A model generated the notes under the pieces. That model ran no database searches and was not told the DNA's origin. It worked only from the letters and a program-made list of their open reading frames with translations. The position numbers and the translations under genes were made by a program. A stretch of DNA of 57,525 bases from Brachionus plicatilis (Eukaryota > Rotifera > Eurotatoria > Ploima > Brachionidae): the NCBI GenBank assembly GCA_010279815.1, contig QEOQ01000353.1, positions 485,105 through 542,629 of the forward strand. Reading direction: 5' to 3'. Positions 46,444 to 56,720 of this stretch are shown here, piece after piece. Every line of letters begins with the position of its first letter. The stretch's first letter is position 1.

Positions 46444-46795
46444 TAGACTTTTCTTTTTCTTGTTTTTTTTTATTTTTGTTGGTCTGGACACAACGCTTCT
46501 CAAAACGCTGCCATCTTTACGAAGAAACTTCGTTTTTTCAATCTGTAAAAAGCAGTAGACTCAATTGAATAAAATTAAGAAAAAAAAAAAATTTTTTATT
46601 TTATATTTTTTTATTTTTAAAGCAATTTTTTTCTCTCTCTCTCTCTCTCTTCAAAATACAATTAATTTAGAAATAAAGGATAATTTAACGAAAATATTGG
46701 CCAACTTTTTAAGTTTTTACAATTGCCGTGTGTGTGTGTGGATCAGTGATTTTTATACATGCCATATGAGCAGAGCATGTTGGGTGGCGCGTCGC
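46444..46795. other. PRDM1 3' flank with microsatellites
   Basis: This stretch includes (CT)n at about 46631-46651 and (GT)n at about 46727-46740. No gene is seen. The minus-strand PRDM1 3' UTR and poly(A) site should fall here; an AATAAA on the minus strand could not be singled out among A/T runs. Confidence 0.5.
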
Positions 46796-49700
46796 CTAGT
46801 TGCCTGGTGAAGTTTGGGAATGCAGACGCTTGTGCAACTTCAAGTGGACCAGCTGAGTGAATTTGGAGTCGCACTTGTCGCACTCGAACGGCCTGTCGCC
46901 ACTGTGCAGCCGGATGTGGGTCTTGAGGTTAGATGTGGAAGAAAAACGCTTGCCGCAAGTGCCGCACGGATACGGCTTTTCGCCAGTGTGCACCAAAATG
47001 TGCTTTTGCAAGTGGGCCAGCTGAGTGAAGCCCTTGGGACACGAGTCGCACTTGAAAGGACGCTCGCCCGTGTGCACCCGCAAGTGCACCTTCAAGTTGG
47101 ACAACTGGCCGAACGTTTTTTTGCACTCCTTGCACTCGTATATTATTTTGCCGTTCTCTTTTCTTAGCGGATAGGGCAGGGACTTGTGGCCGCGTTGCGC
47201 GCCCGTCCGCACCTCGCACGCCGAGCTCAGCGAGCTGGTGGACGCGGCCGACGAGGAAGAGGAGCACTCGTGCACCGAGCCGGACATTGACTGCTTCATT
47301 TGGGCCAAAATGGATGTATCATCTAAATAAATAGAAAATAAAAAATGTTCTTTAGATCTTGAGATCGCTCCAATTTATATTGGCTAAGGTGGACAGACCT
47401 GGGGTGTACAGGGTCCCGTCAAGGCTGGACTCGTCTTCGGTCGGACTCGCCATGTTGTTTATTGAATTGATTAGATTGTGTGAAATCACGTTCGGACTAA
47501 AGTAAATTGTGGAGTCGGCGTGCTCGTCTAAATCCTGCCCATCCATCGCGTGCACGTGAAAATCTCTAGAGATGCTCGCAAGCCTTTTGTTTGCATTTAG
47601 TGAGTTCAAGTTCTTAAACGAGTTGTACTTAATTGGTCTGTCGTTCGTTGGCGACGCTATTCGGACATTTGTTTGCGTTTGGTTGGATTTGGGGCTCGGT
47701 TTGTTGGCCTCGTTTCGGTGAGAGCATGAGCTGGTGTCGCCGATCAAACTGCTTATGGAGAATTTGGACGATTTTGGTTCAGTTGGACGGCTAAATGCTT
47801 CCAAGTTGAGGTAGATTTGTTCACAGTAGACTGGCAAGATTAAAAAATATTTTTTATTAATAAAATTTTATTGAAAATTTTTTTTTCTACAAAGTTGGAA
47901 TAATTTTGCCAAGGCTTTGAATGGAAATTTTTTTTCTCCAAAGTTGATTTTGATTGATTTTTTTTAAATCAAAAAAAAAATTTTTTTCTCCAAAGTTTAT
48001 TGATTGATTTTTTTCAATCAAAAAAAAAATTTTTTTTCCTAAATTTGGAATGGTTTTGCCAAGGCCTTAAATGGGAATTTTTTTTAATAAAAAAAAAAAA
48101 AATTATTTCTCCAAAGTTGAAATGATTTTGCCAAGGCTCTGAATGGAAATTTAAAAAAAAAAAAAATTTTCTCTAAAGTATGTAATAATTTTGCCAAGAC
48201 TTTGAAAGGATATTTTTTTAAATCAAAAAAAATTTTTTCTCCAAAGTTGATTTTGATTGATTTTTTTCAATCAAAAAAAAAAATTTTTTTCTACTAAGTT
48301 TGGAATGTTTTGCCAAGGCCTTGAATCAGAGTTGTTTAAAAGTCCCAAAAAAAAGTCAAGTCATTAAAAAAAAAGTCCAAGTCCGGAATTTTTTTTAAAA
48401 TAAAAAATTAGAGTCTTTGGCCGGACTTACGAAAAAAAAAAGTCCGGACTTGGACTTGACTTGAGACTTGTGACTTTTATACAACTCTGCTTTGAATAGA
48501 GGTTTTTTTAAATCAAAAAAAAAAATTTTTTTTCCCCCAAAGTTAATTTTGATTGATTTTTTTAAATAAAGAAAAAAATATTTTTTATTAAATTTGGAAT
48601 GGTTTTGCCAAGGCTTTGAAAGGAAATTTTTTTTTGAAACTGAACATAAACATATATATTAAACCACACGTTTGATTATATCTTATGATGTATCTGTTAA
48701 CGTTAATTTTTAAAATTACTGTTTGACTAGTAAATTTCTAAAATAAAAAAAAAAAATATTGTTCTATTTTTTTGCTGTTTTTCTATTTATTCCAGTAATT
48801 TTCTTGAAAAAAAAAAATGTTTTAGTAAATTTCCAAAATAGTTAGTAAATAATGAAATTTTCTTTATTTATTTATTATTATTATTTATTAAGCTTTTTTA
48901 TTGCATCTATTGGTTAAACATTGGCATTTGACCATTCCTTGACCACCACCAATCCAGATCTGGTTTACGGCTTGCTTTACTCTCAAAGATTTATCTAATC
49001 TTAATCTTAAACAAATTGAGCAATCCTTGACCAAATCAAAACTATTTCTTGCAAACACCACATTCAAAACACCTGCCTCACAAGTTAACTCAAAAAGTGA
49101 TTTATTTCAGTAAATTGCTTAAATTTAAATAAAGTTTTACAAATGTACTGCTCTATACGTGAATTTAGAAAATTCCTGCAAAAAAATTTTGCTTCATTTT
49201 TTTTAGAAATTTACTGATCAACCAGAACAGGTGTTTTACAATTTTACTATTACATATACATAGAGAAATTAGTTTTTAATAATTACTGTTTAATAACTTT
49301 TTTATAATTTTTTTAAATTTATGTTAAGTTCACATTAATTTAAAACAGTTTTTAAAACATTTAATTGGTTCGTATGTAAAATATAATATTGATTGTGAAT
49401 AAATATTTATCATAAATTAAATTAGTTTGATTAAAATAAATAGCTTAACTAGTTTATCATTGGTTTATTGATGGTTTGTTTTGCTTTTCATTTTTTTGCA
49501 GTCTTAATTTTATTATTTTGTTTCTAGTTCACAAAAATTTGGTCATTTTATCATTACTTTTTTTCGTTTCAATAAATTAAGTTTTCAATAAAGATTTTTA
49601 GAAATAAAAAAATTTAGAAGTTTGGAAAAATTTTGACAATTTTTGGACACCAAAATTAGATTTTTTTTAGAGTTCAATTCAAAGACATTATTTTTTTTTC

Positions 49701-52700
49701 TAAATTTCGGGCCCGGACCGTAATATGGAACGGCAAAAAGATCATGTGGTCATTCTTTTTGCCGTTCCATATTACGCCCCGAAATTAAAAAAAAATTAAA
49801 TATGAGCCATCATTTTGGTAACTCAATGTTGAATCTGAATATGTCTTTAAAGTTTTTTAAATAAAATTTTTATGGAAAATCTACTAAATATAAATGAGGA
49901 AAAAAAATATTTTTTTTAAAAATTTAAAATATTAAACATTAAATGTTTAATTTAAAAAATTACCAAAAAAAATTATTTTATCATTTTTATTGAGATTTTA
50001 ATCACTTAAATTTTGATTATGTGACCATGATCATGAACTTCAAGTTGCCTAATTAGAAAGGTTAACTACTAAAATGATGAAAAAAAATTAAGTTTTCATT
50101 TAAAGAGCTTCGTGGGAAAAATATTCAAACTCTGGAAGTTAACTTTTGGTAAAGCATTTAAAATTGGTTATTTTAACTTTTTGAATTATTCAAATACCTA
50201 AAAGCAAAAAGGAAAATTTTATGATTTGCCAAGTCATTTTGTAAAATTACAAAAATTTGAAGTAAAACAAATAAAATTAATTACTTTTTATTTTGGCCAG
50301 GTAAGGCTCCGAGAACCAGACAACAAGTGGTTCGTTGGGAGTTAATTCTTTGACACTCAAAAGCTCCAGGACACCGCTTTTGGCGTTCGAGTCTAGCACA
50401 CAATTGAAGTCTTTTTTGCGAAAGTTTTGTTTGCTCAAAATTTTAACTATCAAATCATTTGTCGACACATCTATGTTCATATCATGATAGCCAATCAATG
50501 TGTTGTTTATAAAAATCTAAATGTAAATTGTTATTGAATGCATTTGTTTTGTTCTTGTTGTTTTCTACTCACTGGTAATATTTTGAATATTATTTGACTT
50601 AGAGTATTTTGTTTTGAATAAAAGTTGAATATTGATGTGAAGGCGTCTGTGGTTATTAGCCGACCATTGTAGAACGAGAATATTTTATTTCCCTTGGCCA
50701 CCAATTTACCAAAAACAATTTTTTCGTCCTACACATAGAAAAAAAATATTTAATATTTTATTTAGAATTTAAAAAAAAAAAATTATAATAATTGAAATAT
50801 GAAAATTTAATTTTTTATTAAACTTAAAAAAATTTTATTATATCATATGACCTTGGAATAAAATAAGGATATCTAAAAAAATCACTTTATATATTACGCA
50901 ATATTTCAGAGTGTTTAATAGTGATTTTTTTGTTTGGAAGAGGAGTAACTTGAATGATCGGCTTGGGTATTGTGATTACTAGATGCGTGTACGCCAAGCC
51001 TAGCGTTCTAAGAACCAATGAGACTAAGCCACTGAAAAAACACTGTGAAATGCATTACGTAACATTTCAGAGTATTTAGCAGTGTTTCTTTTCTGAAAGA
51101 GAAGGAAAGTTGAAACATCGACTCTATTCTGATTGGATAGAGCAAGATACTCCTAAAACTTAGTGTTCAAAGAATCAACGAATCAAGGGACACTGCAATG
51201 CATTACGTAATATCCAAAGCCGTGAACTCACAAGACATATATTTTTCAATTTTTATGACAATAGAATATTAGACCTGGAATAAATTTAATGAATTTTTTG
51301 TTTTGAAATTTTATTTTTAAAGACTAATAAATGTATGTCTATTTTTTTATTGTATTTTTTCTTTGCCTTAAAGGCGTCATAATTGAAATAATTTAAAATA
51401 AATGAGACGCTTTAATTTAAGCTCTCGCAATGCAATTTGATTAAAGTAAAGAGTGTAGAGACAATATACTCTGATTGTAAAATAAACTCTCCTAGCTATG
51501 AAATTGTGGGTAGAAATAAACTAAAAAAATTAAAAGTCTACTATAGTGGGACCACGTTAGTTGTTCTGCTTTGTTAATTTAGTTCAACGAAACTGACCGT
51601 AGATGATTATTATTATTATTAACCTCCTTTTAGGAGAAGTAAATTTAAAAAGAATTTAAAAAAAAAGAATAAAAAAAAGTTAATATCTGTATAAAAAAAT
51701 TTAGTGAATAATATTATTATGAGTCGATCAGCAAAGAAGCAAATGAATTTGCCATTTACCAAATTTTATTTCAATCTCAATAACTTGAATGAATAAGAAA
51801 ATGCATTTCCCTCCCAATTTCCTCGGCTCTATGTCAAAATTGCTAGATCAAAAAACTTTAAAAATTTTTAGCTATTTTATTCAGGTTAATTGTTAAATTA
51901 AATTAGCTATGATCAAAAAAGTTAAACACTTAGTTGAATAATAAAAGTGGTATATAAAAGACGTTCAAAATACATTTTTTGACTCCCCTATGTGGTTGCT
52001 TTTTAGTTATTTACAATTTTTTCAATACTTAAAATTGATTTTTAATTTTATTTTTTTTTATTTTTTTTTTCTTTAATTTTGACTTTGGTATCAATTTAAA
52101 AAATAAACTAAGTTACTATTTTTTTGTTCATTTTATGTTTATTTAGTCTAAATTTTGTTTATAACAAGACTTTAAAATCATATAACTGACTGAAGGAGCC
52201 CTGCTGGTAGCCTTTCTTTAAAAAGAAATAAAACTATTAAACAACAAACATTTTATTAGACGATAGGATCAAAGTGATTTTGATCAAATATAGTAAAGAA
52301 AACATTGAATAATTTGTCTTTAATTATGAAATATTGATTTTTTAAAAATATGGTGAGTATGCTGTAGGTTCACCAAAAAATCCTATTCAAATACTTTATC
52401 TCGTTTTAATATTTCCTAACAGAACTGAATGAAGAAATAATCTAATCATTAATTAATTTACTTGTTCTTTCAGTCACATGATAAAATTTTTTAAGCTGGA
52501 GGTTTTTTCAAAACTTGTCAAATATACTAAGATTAAAAAATATCTTTATCAAATAAAATAAAATTTAGTTCAAATTACTAAACTTTATGTTAAACTTAAT
52601 ATTTCAGTTTTTTTTTAATGACTCATTCAAGTCGGCTTCACACTCCTGTCCTAAAGTAATGATTACTGAAAAAAAATTACTGCACTCTATTACGTAACAT

Positions 52701-54775
52701 TTGCGAAACATTTGTAATAGTGATGTATTTAAGTTTTCCTGTGATGGTCCTCTAAAGGTTAATGAATTCTTAAAAATTTTTTAACTGTTCAGTTTTCATC
52801 AAAGTATTTTATTTAAAAAAATTTTTGTTTTCAAAAATCTTCCTAATTTAGCTCAATAATTACAACTTAATTCTGTAAGAAATATAACATACACCTTGAG
52901 GAACAAAAATCAGTTAGTTTAAACCTGCAAGTCAAAAAAAATTTGACGAATCTACATTTTGTTATTTTTTTTCTAAAATTCATAAATAAATTTCTTTTAA
53001 ATTCTCTTTCTGAAAATGTGAATATTAATTTCTTTAAAAAAATTTTATATTCAAATTTAGATTTAATGATCAAAAATTCCAAATTTAAAAAGGACTTTTG
53101 AAAAATTAAATTTTTTTTTTATTTTAATATTTTTGTATATTTTCTCAACATTTAGTTAACTATTTAATCTATAAATAATGTTATATTAAATTTTTGCTTA
53201 ACTTCTCTTCTTTTTTTAACTTTTAATTTTTATATCAATCCAAGAGGTGTTTTTTGAATAAACAAAATCACAAAGCTACATCAATCTGATTAGGAAAAAT
53301 TTTCAAGTGGCCATCCTCATTTAAAATCAACAGAATTCTATATGTGTCACTCATAAGATCATTATTCGACTACTGTTTTATAATACTTCAATCAAGGTAC
53401 TCAACAGATAAAATCTGGTCTTGAGAATCATCAAATAGTATCCACTAAAGACAAGTATCAAAACAAAGCGCTAAGAACCGATTTGATTTCTTGTAATTTA
53501 AAATTTAAATGATCAATTTGAAGTCACGGGAACTGAACAGAAAGCGCCATCATCTAGAACTGTCCTGCAACATTTTCTATTTCCAAATTATTTTTAAAAT
53601 CAAATAAATAAAACTACACTAAATAAATTTGTCCTATTTAACACAAAACCTGGGCCTAGTGGTATTGTGAAATTCAAATACAAATTGAACAAAAATTCTT
53701 CCATTTTTGATGAATTAAAATTAAAGTAAATAAAATATACTTTAAAAAATACTGCAACATACTCTTTTGCATCGTTTTTTACATAAAATAATTTCTTTTA
53801 TGTTTTAAAAAGACAACAAAATAAAATACCAGTAAAACTTAAATTGATTATTGGTCAAATTTTATAAAAAAAAAGAAAATAATGATTTTATTTTGGCTGC
53901 AACAAAGTATGTTGCACTTTGTTACAGTATTTTTTTAAAGTATATTTTATTCACTTTATTTTTAATTCATCAAAAAAAGGAAAAATTTTTGTTCAAATTG
54001 TGTTTAAATTTCACAATTCTAACTATTTTTGATAAAATCGAATAACTCAATCTTTTTTATTTTTTCTCTTCTGGTCAATTGACAATTTCAGTTTATAATT
54101 TAAAGTAAAAACTCAATTTTTATTTTTTCAACTTTTCAATATGTAAAAATTTCGTGAACACTTTCCTAACATGGGGCTGAAAAGAAGGCTATCGTCTTTC
54201 GCAACTGCCCAGGGCATTCACCCAAATTATTTTTTAAAAAAAAAAAAAAAAATTTCACAATACCGGCCCTGTTCAGTTGACCCAAATTCAAAGCGTAATT
54301 TAAAATTTAAAATTTTAACTTTTTCTAATAAAGCATAATTGTGTGCCAAAATTTCTATTAAATTTTCAAAAATAAACTACTTTGCTCAAATAAATAGAAA
54401 AAGATTTTTATGGCAACAAAAAAATGTTCTTACCTTGAAAACGAGAACATTTTCACTGTGAATTTGGTGAGGAAAATTGAAAATTTTGAGCTGACTATAG
54501 GCAGGAAGGTGACCAAGCATGTTCAAACCTGTGTTGTAGAAGAGCTGATTGATCCGAGTGGAGTAGGGTACCAGGCCGGCCATGTGCCCCAGACTGCTGT
54601 AATCAAGCAGAAGCCTGCCCGCGTTCTGGTATTCATTGTGGTCGAGCTTTTTCTTTTTCCTGAACGATTCGCGCATGCCCTCATCTGGCGTGTGCTGGGA
54701 GTCGCGCTGATGCCGCTTGCACCCTCCGTACGCCAGCTGCGACATCAAATTGTTGTTCTCAATCAACTTTTCCAT
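46796..54775 (-). CDS. PRDM1: PRDM1 / Blimp-1 transcriptional repressor (562 aa model)
   Basis: Five exons: 54434-54775, 50573-50728, 50285-50516, 47399-47830 and 46796-47322 (stop TAG 46798-46796). Phases agree at all junctions; the donor of exon 4 (CAG|GTCTGT) is the least certain. Exon 5 carries four C2H2 fingers in the Blimp-1 order and wording: [58 protein letters not shown] and [14 protein letters not shown]. Exons 2-3 hold a divergent PR (SET-like) domain, with FGKLVAKG near its start and [19 protein letters not shown] at its end. Exon 4 is a Ser/Asn-rich linker. Blimp-1 binds DNA through its fingers and represses differentiation genes in the nucleus. The protein stops after finger 4; vertebrate and fly proteins have a fifth. 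A 3.7-kb first intron and a 2.45-kb third intron are full of repeats. Confidence 0.9.
47880..48640. repeat. Degenerate tandem repeat in a PRDM1 intron
   Basis: The core TTTTGCCAAGGC(T/C)TTGAA(T/A)GG recurs near 47905, 48054, 48126, 48188, 48307 and 48603, each followed by A/T runs and TCTCCAAAGTTGATTTTGAT. Spacing varies from about 60 to 150 bp. A hAT MITE (48327-48489) interrupts the fifth unit. Confidence 0.75.
48327..48489. mobile_element. hAT-type MITE, 163 bp (AAGTC family)
   Basis: The ends are CAGAGTTGTTTAAAAGTC and, reverse-complemented, CAGAGTTGTATAAAAGTCAC. The flanks are CCTTGAAT (48319-48326) and CTTTGAAT (48490-48497), an 8-bp duplication with one mismatch inside the tandem-repeat unit. 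The interior GTCCGGACTT/AAGTCCAAGTCC words are shared with 16336-16473. Confidence 0.75.
49700..49789. repeat. Perfect 22-bp-stem hairpin (short MITE or RNA hairpin)
   Basis: CGTAATATGGAACGGCAAAA with AG, a 14-nt loop, and the exact complement give a 22-bp perfect stem. It is extended outwards by TAAATTTCGGG and CCCCGAAATTA with a 7-nt insertion in the left arm. It lies in the third PRDM1 intron. Either a tiny inverted-repeat element or a small-RNA-producing hairpin would fit; the near-perfect pairing favours a transposon origin. Confidence 0.75.
50885..51230. repeat. Tandem duplication, about 160-bp unit
   Basis: ATTACG(C/T)AA(C/T)ATTTCAGAGT occurs at about 50895 and 51055 with parallel downstream text (GATTGG/GATCGG, AGTGTTCNAAGAATCAA-type words); ATTACGTAATATCC near 51205 starts a third truncated unit. 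A related ATTACGTAACATTTGCG occurs near 52690. Class unknown. Confidence 0.6.
51540..52250. other. Intronic LINE-tail-like segments
   Basis: 51560-51630 (ACTATAGTGGGACCACG to GTAGATG followed by ATT repeats) and 52190-52240 (GACTGAAGGAGCCCTGCTGG to AAATAAAAC) look like retroelement 3' ends. No coding part is present. Confidence 0.4.
53300..53575 (+). pseudogene. Decayed LINE reverse-transcriptase remnant
   Basis: The plus frame near 53327 reads [20 protein letters not shown], matching the LY.SLIRS..DYC motif after the polymerase core of many LINEs. Further blocks in shifted frames ([15 protein letters not shown], then [13 protein letters not shown]) follow in the right order. Several frameshifts are present, so it is an old copy inside the first PRDM1 intron. 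Confidence 0.45.
53650..54271. mobile_element. Foldback element with nested inverted repeat
   Basis: The outer ends are CTGGGCCTAGTGGTATTGTG and, reverse-complemented, CAGGGCCGGTATTGTGAAAT. An inner pair of about 100-bp arms (53663-53765 against 53915-54018) shares GTGAAATT, GTTCAAATT/AATTGAAC, GATGAATTAAAA and AAAATATACTTTAAAAAAT. CAGGGCC-type ends suggest hAT. No matching 8-bp flank was seen. The ORF at 53851-54045 is a palindrome read-through. Confidence 0.55.
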
Positions 54776-55487
54776 TCTAAAAAACCATTCACAAGTCTAA
54801 CCAAAAAAATGTCTCTAGTTATTAAACAAAAATCAAATTAAAAGTAAAACAAGATAATCTGTTCGAAAGGAGAGATAACAAAATGAGATAATCATGCTGA
54901 GCTAGAGAAACACACAACCAAAATAAAAAAAAAAGAAGATAATAAAACAACATGACCAATAAAATGCCAAGTTCTAATTTGATTAAATTTCTACTCTTTT
55001 TTGTCACAATTAAAGCGATCAAATAAACTAGTGCGCTAAATAGATCAATCGCAAGTTTTATCTCTTTGCTTTGGCCAAGAGATAACACGAGCAAAAGAAA
55101 CAAAAAAAAAAAAGTAATAAATTTCAGAATTTAATAAAATAGAGAGAAAATCAAAGAAAAAGTGACCTGTTCTCGTAGATAGCTCTAAAGAAATTGGGCT
55201 AGATAAAGCGAGTTTGAGAGCGAGTTTGCTTTTTCGAGATTCTTAAAACACCACCATCACCACCAAACAATGCCAAAATGCTGCACAAAGCAACAAAACC
55301 TAACATAAAAAAAAAAAAAAGAAAAAAAAAGAGAAAATACTGAACTAATAAATCTAAATATAAACTCTTTATACGATTAGTTGATATTAGTAATTTTAGT
55401 TTAGCAGCGACCAATTAGATTAATTTAATTATCAGCAAAAATAAAAAAACAAGCATATTTTCGCTAACCTATAATTAGCAGAAAGAG

Positions 55488-55520
<33 letters not shown>
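54776..55520. other. PRDM1 5' flank or upstream intron
   Basis: Upstream of the PRDM1 ATG the minus strand reads TTTTTTAG|A just before the start codon, so a 5' UTR intron is possible. No coding sequence is supported; the ORFs at 54822-55103 and 55199-55414 are hydrophobic translations of A/T-rich DNA. Confidence 0.4.
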
Positions 55521-55529
55521 TAGTTACTT

Positions 55530-55920
55530 TTTTACTTTTAATCGAAGAGTAATGTCTTTTGAGATCGTAATCAGAGTCGCTTGGAATTAGCTTCTAAAGC
55601 TAAGTAACCAGTTAATCGCACACTGATTGCTTTGTGCATTCTTTTCTAAACAATACCTAGCAATTTAGATTAGAATTACTTGAATTTCAAACAAAGTTGA
55701 AATCGCGACCTGCCCAAGTGCTTATCATGAAACAAAAAAAATTCAAATTATACACTAGGCTTGTTTTGACAGAGGACAGAGAGAGAGAGAGAGAGAAAGA
55801 GGGGTCTTATCTAATTTCGCCTAATTCCGCTCGGATTAGCATGCACTCAATTAAAAGAATGGGAATGTTCATTTAAATCGGCCAGTGTCTCTAGACACGT
55901 GACCCTTTGACTCTCAAGAC
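55530..55920 (-). promoter_or_regulatory. Candidate PRDM1 upstream regulatory block
   Basis: This stretch is of higher complexity than its surroundings and lies about 0.75-1.15 kb upstream of the PRDM1 start. It has several homeodomain-like TAAT/ATTA and GGATTAG words clustered at 55810-55845, a CACGTG E-box (55894-55901 region, ACACGTGACC), a GCGATC-like word and a (GA)n tract (55777-55797). No transposon feature is seen. The role is inferred from position and composition only. Confidence 0.25.
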
Positions 55921-56039
55921 TCTAATCTTTTTCTTTTTTGCTAATAGTCGAGTTTTATTTTTTTTAGTTTTGAAATTAATTTTCTCTTTTTTTTCGACTT
56001 TGAAACAAAATAAAAATTTTAAATTTAAATAACTTTTTT

Positions 56040-56720
56040 TTACTGTTGACCTGATATCTGTTACATGATTTAAACTTTTCTTCTGCAAAAATCCTGCAAT
56101 TCTGCAAACAATTGAATTGTGAATTTTGGAACAAAAATAAAAATTTCTAATTGAAACAATTTTTTTTTTACCGTGGGCCTAATATCTGTCACGTGATTTA
56201 AACTTTTCTTCTGCAATTCTGCAAAAATTTTTGGAACAAAGAATAAAAACAAAAATTTTAAAATGAAATAAATTTTTTTATTATCAGTCTAAAAATTGTT
56301 CTGCAAAATGTATCAGCTGACACAAACTTTGAACCATCCAAATTTAATTTCTACAATTTAATTATTATGATTTTCTAATACATTTTGCAGACCTGCAGAG
56401 TTTTTGCAGAGGCTAAATTTCGGTGGTACAAAGATTGTGTCAGCTGATACATTTTTTTTTTAATAATAAAAAAATTTATTTCATTTTAAAATTTTTGTTT
56501 TTGTTCTTTGTTCCAAAATTGTTTGCAGAATTGCAGAATTTTTGCAGAAGAAAAGTTTGAATCACATAAGAGATATCAGGCCCACAGTAAAAAATAAATT
56601 GTTTCGATTTGAAATTTTTATTTTTGTTCCAAAATTCACAATTCAATTGTTTGCAGAATTGCAGAATTTTTGCAGAAGAAAAGTTTAAACCTTGTAACAG
56701 CAAACAAGTTATTTTAAACT
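56040..56720. mobile_element. Nested foldback, about 680 bp
   Basis: The outer arms contain two tandem sub-copies on each side (CTGATATCTGTTACATGATT and CTAATATCTGTCACGTGATT on the left, complements on the right), with TTTAAACTTTTCTTCTGCA and CTGCAATTCTGCAAA words. The inner arms (56306-56345 against 56415-56455) share ATGTATCAGCTGACACAA and a TTTG(A/T)ACCA(T/C)C word. Terminal words ATTGTGAATTTTGGAACAAA link it to the 11257 and 43533 families. All ORFs of 55891-56703 are reads through it. Confidence 0.75.

Noticed and set aside
46814..47267. Plus and alternate-frame ORFs over the zinc-finger exon
   Set aside because: Shadows of the PRDM1 finger exon.
55891..56703. Several minus ORFs with shared KSLNHVTDIR-type words
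   Set aside because: The similarity comes from repeated arms of the nested foldback, not from a protein family.
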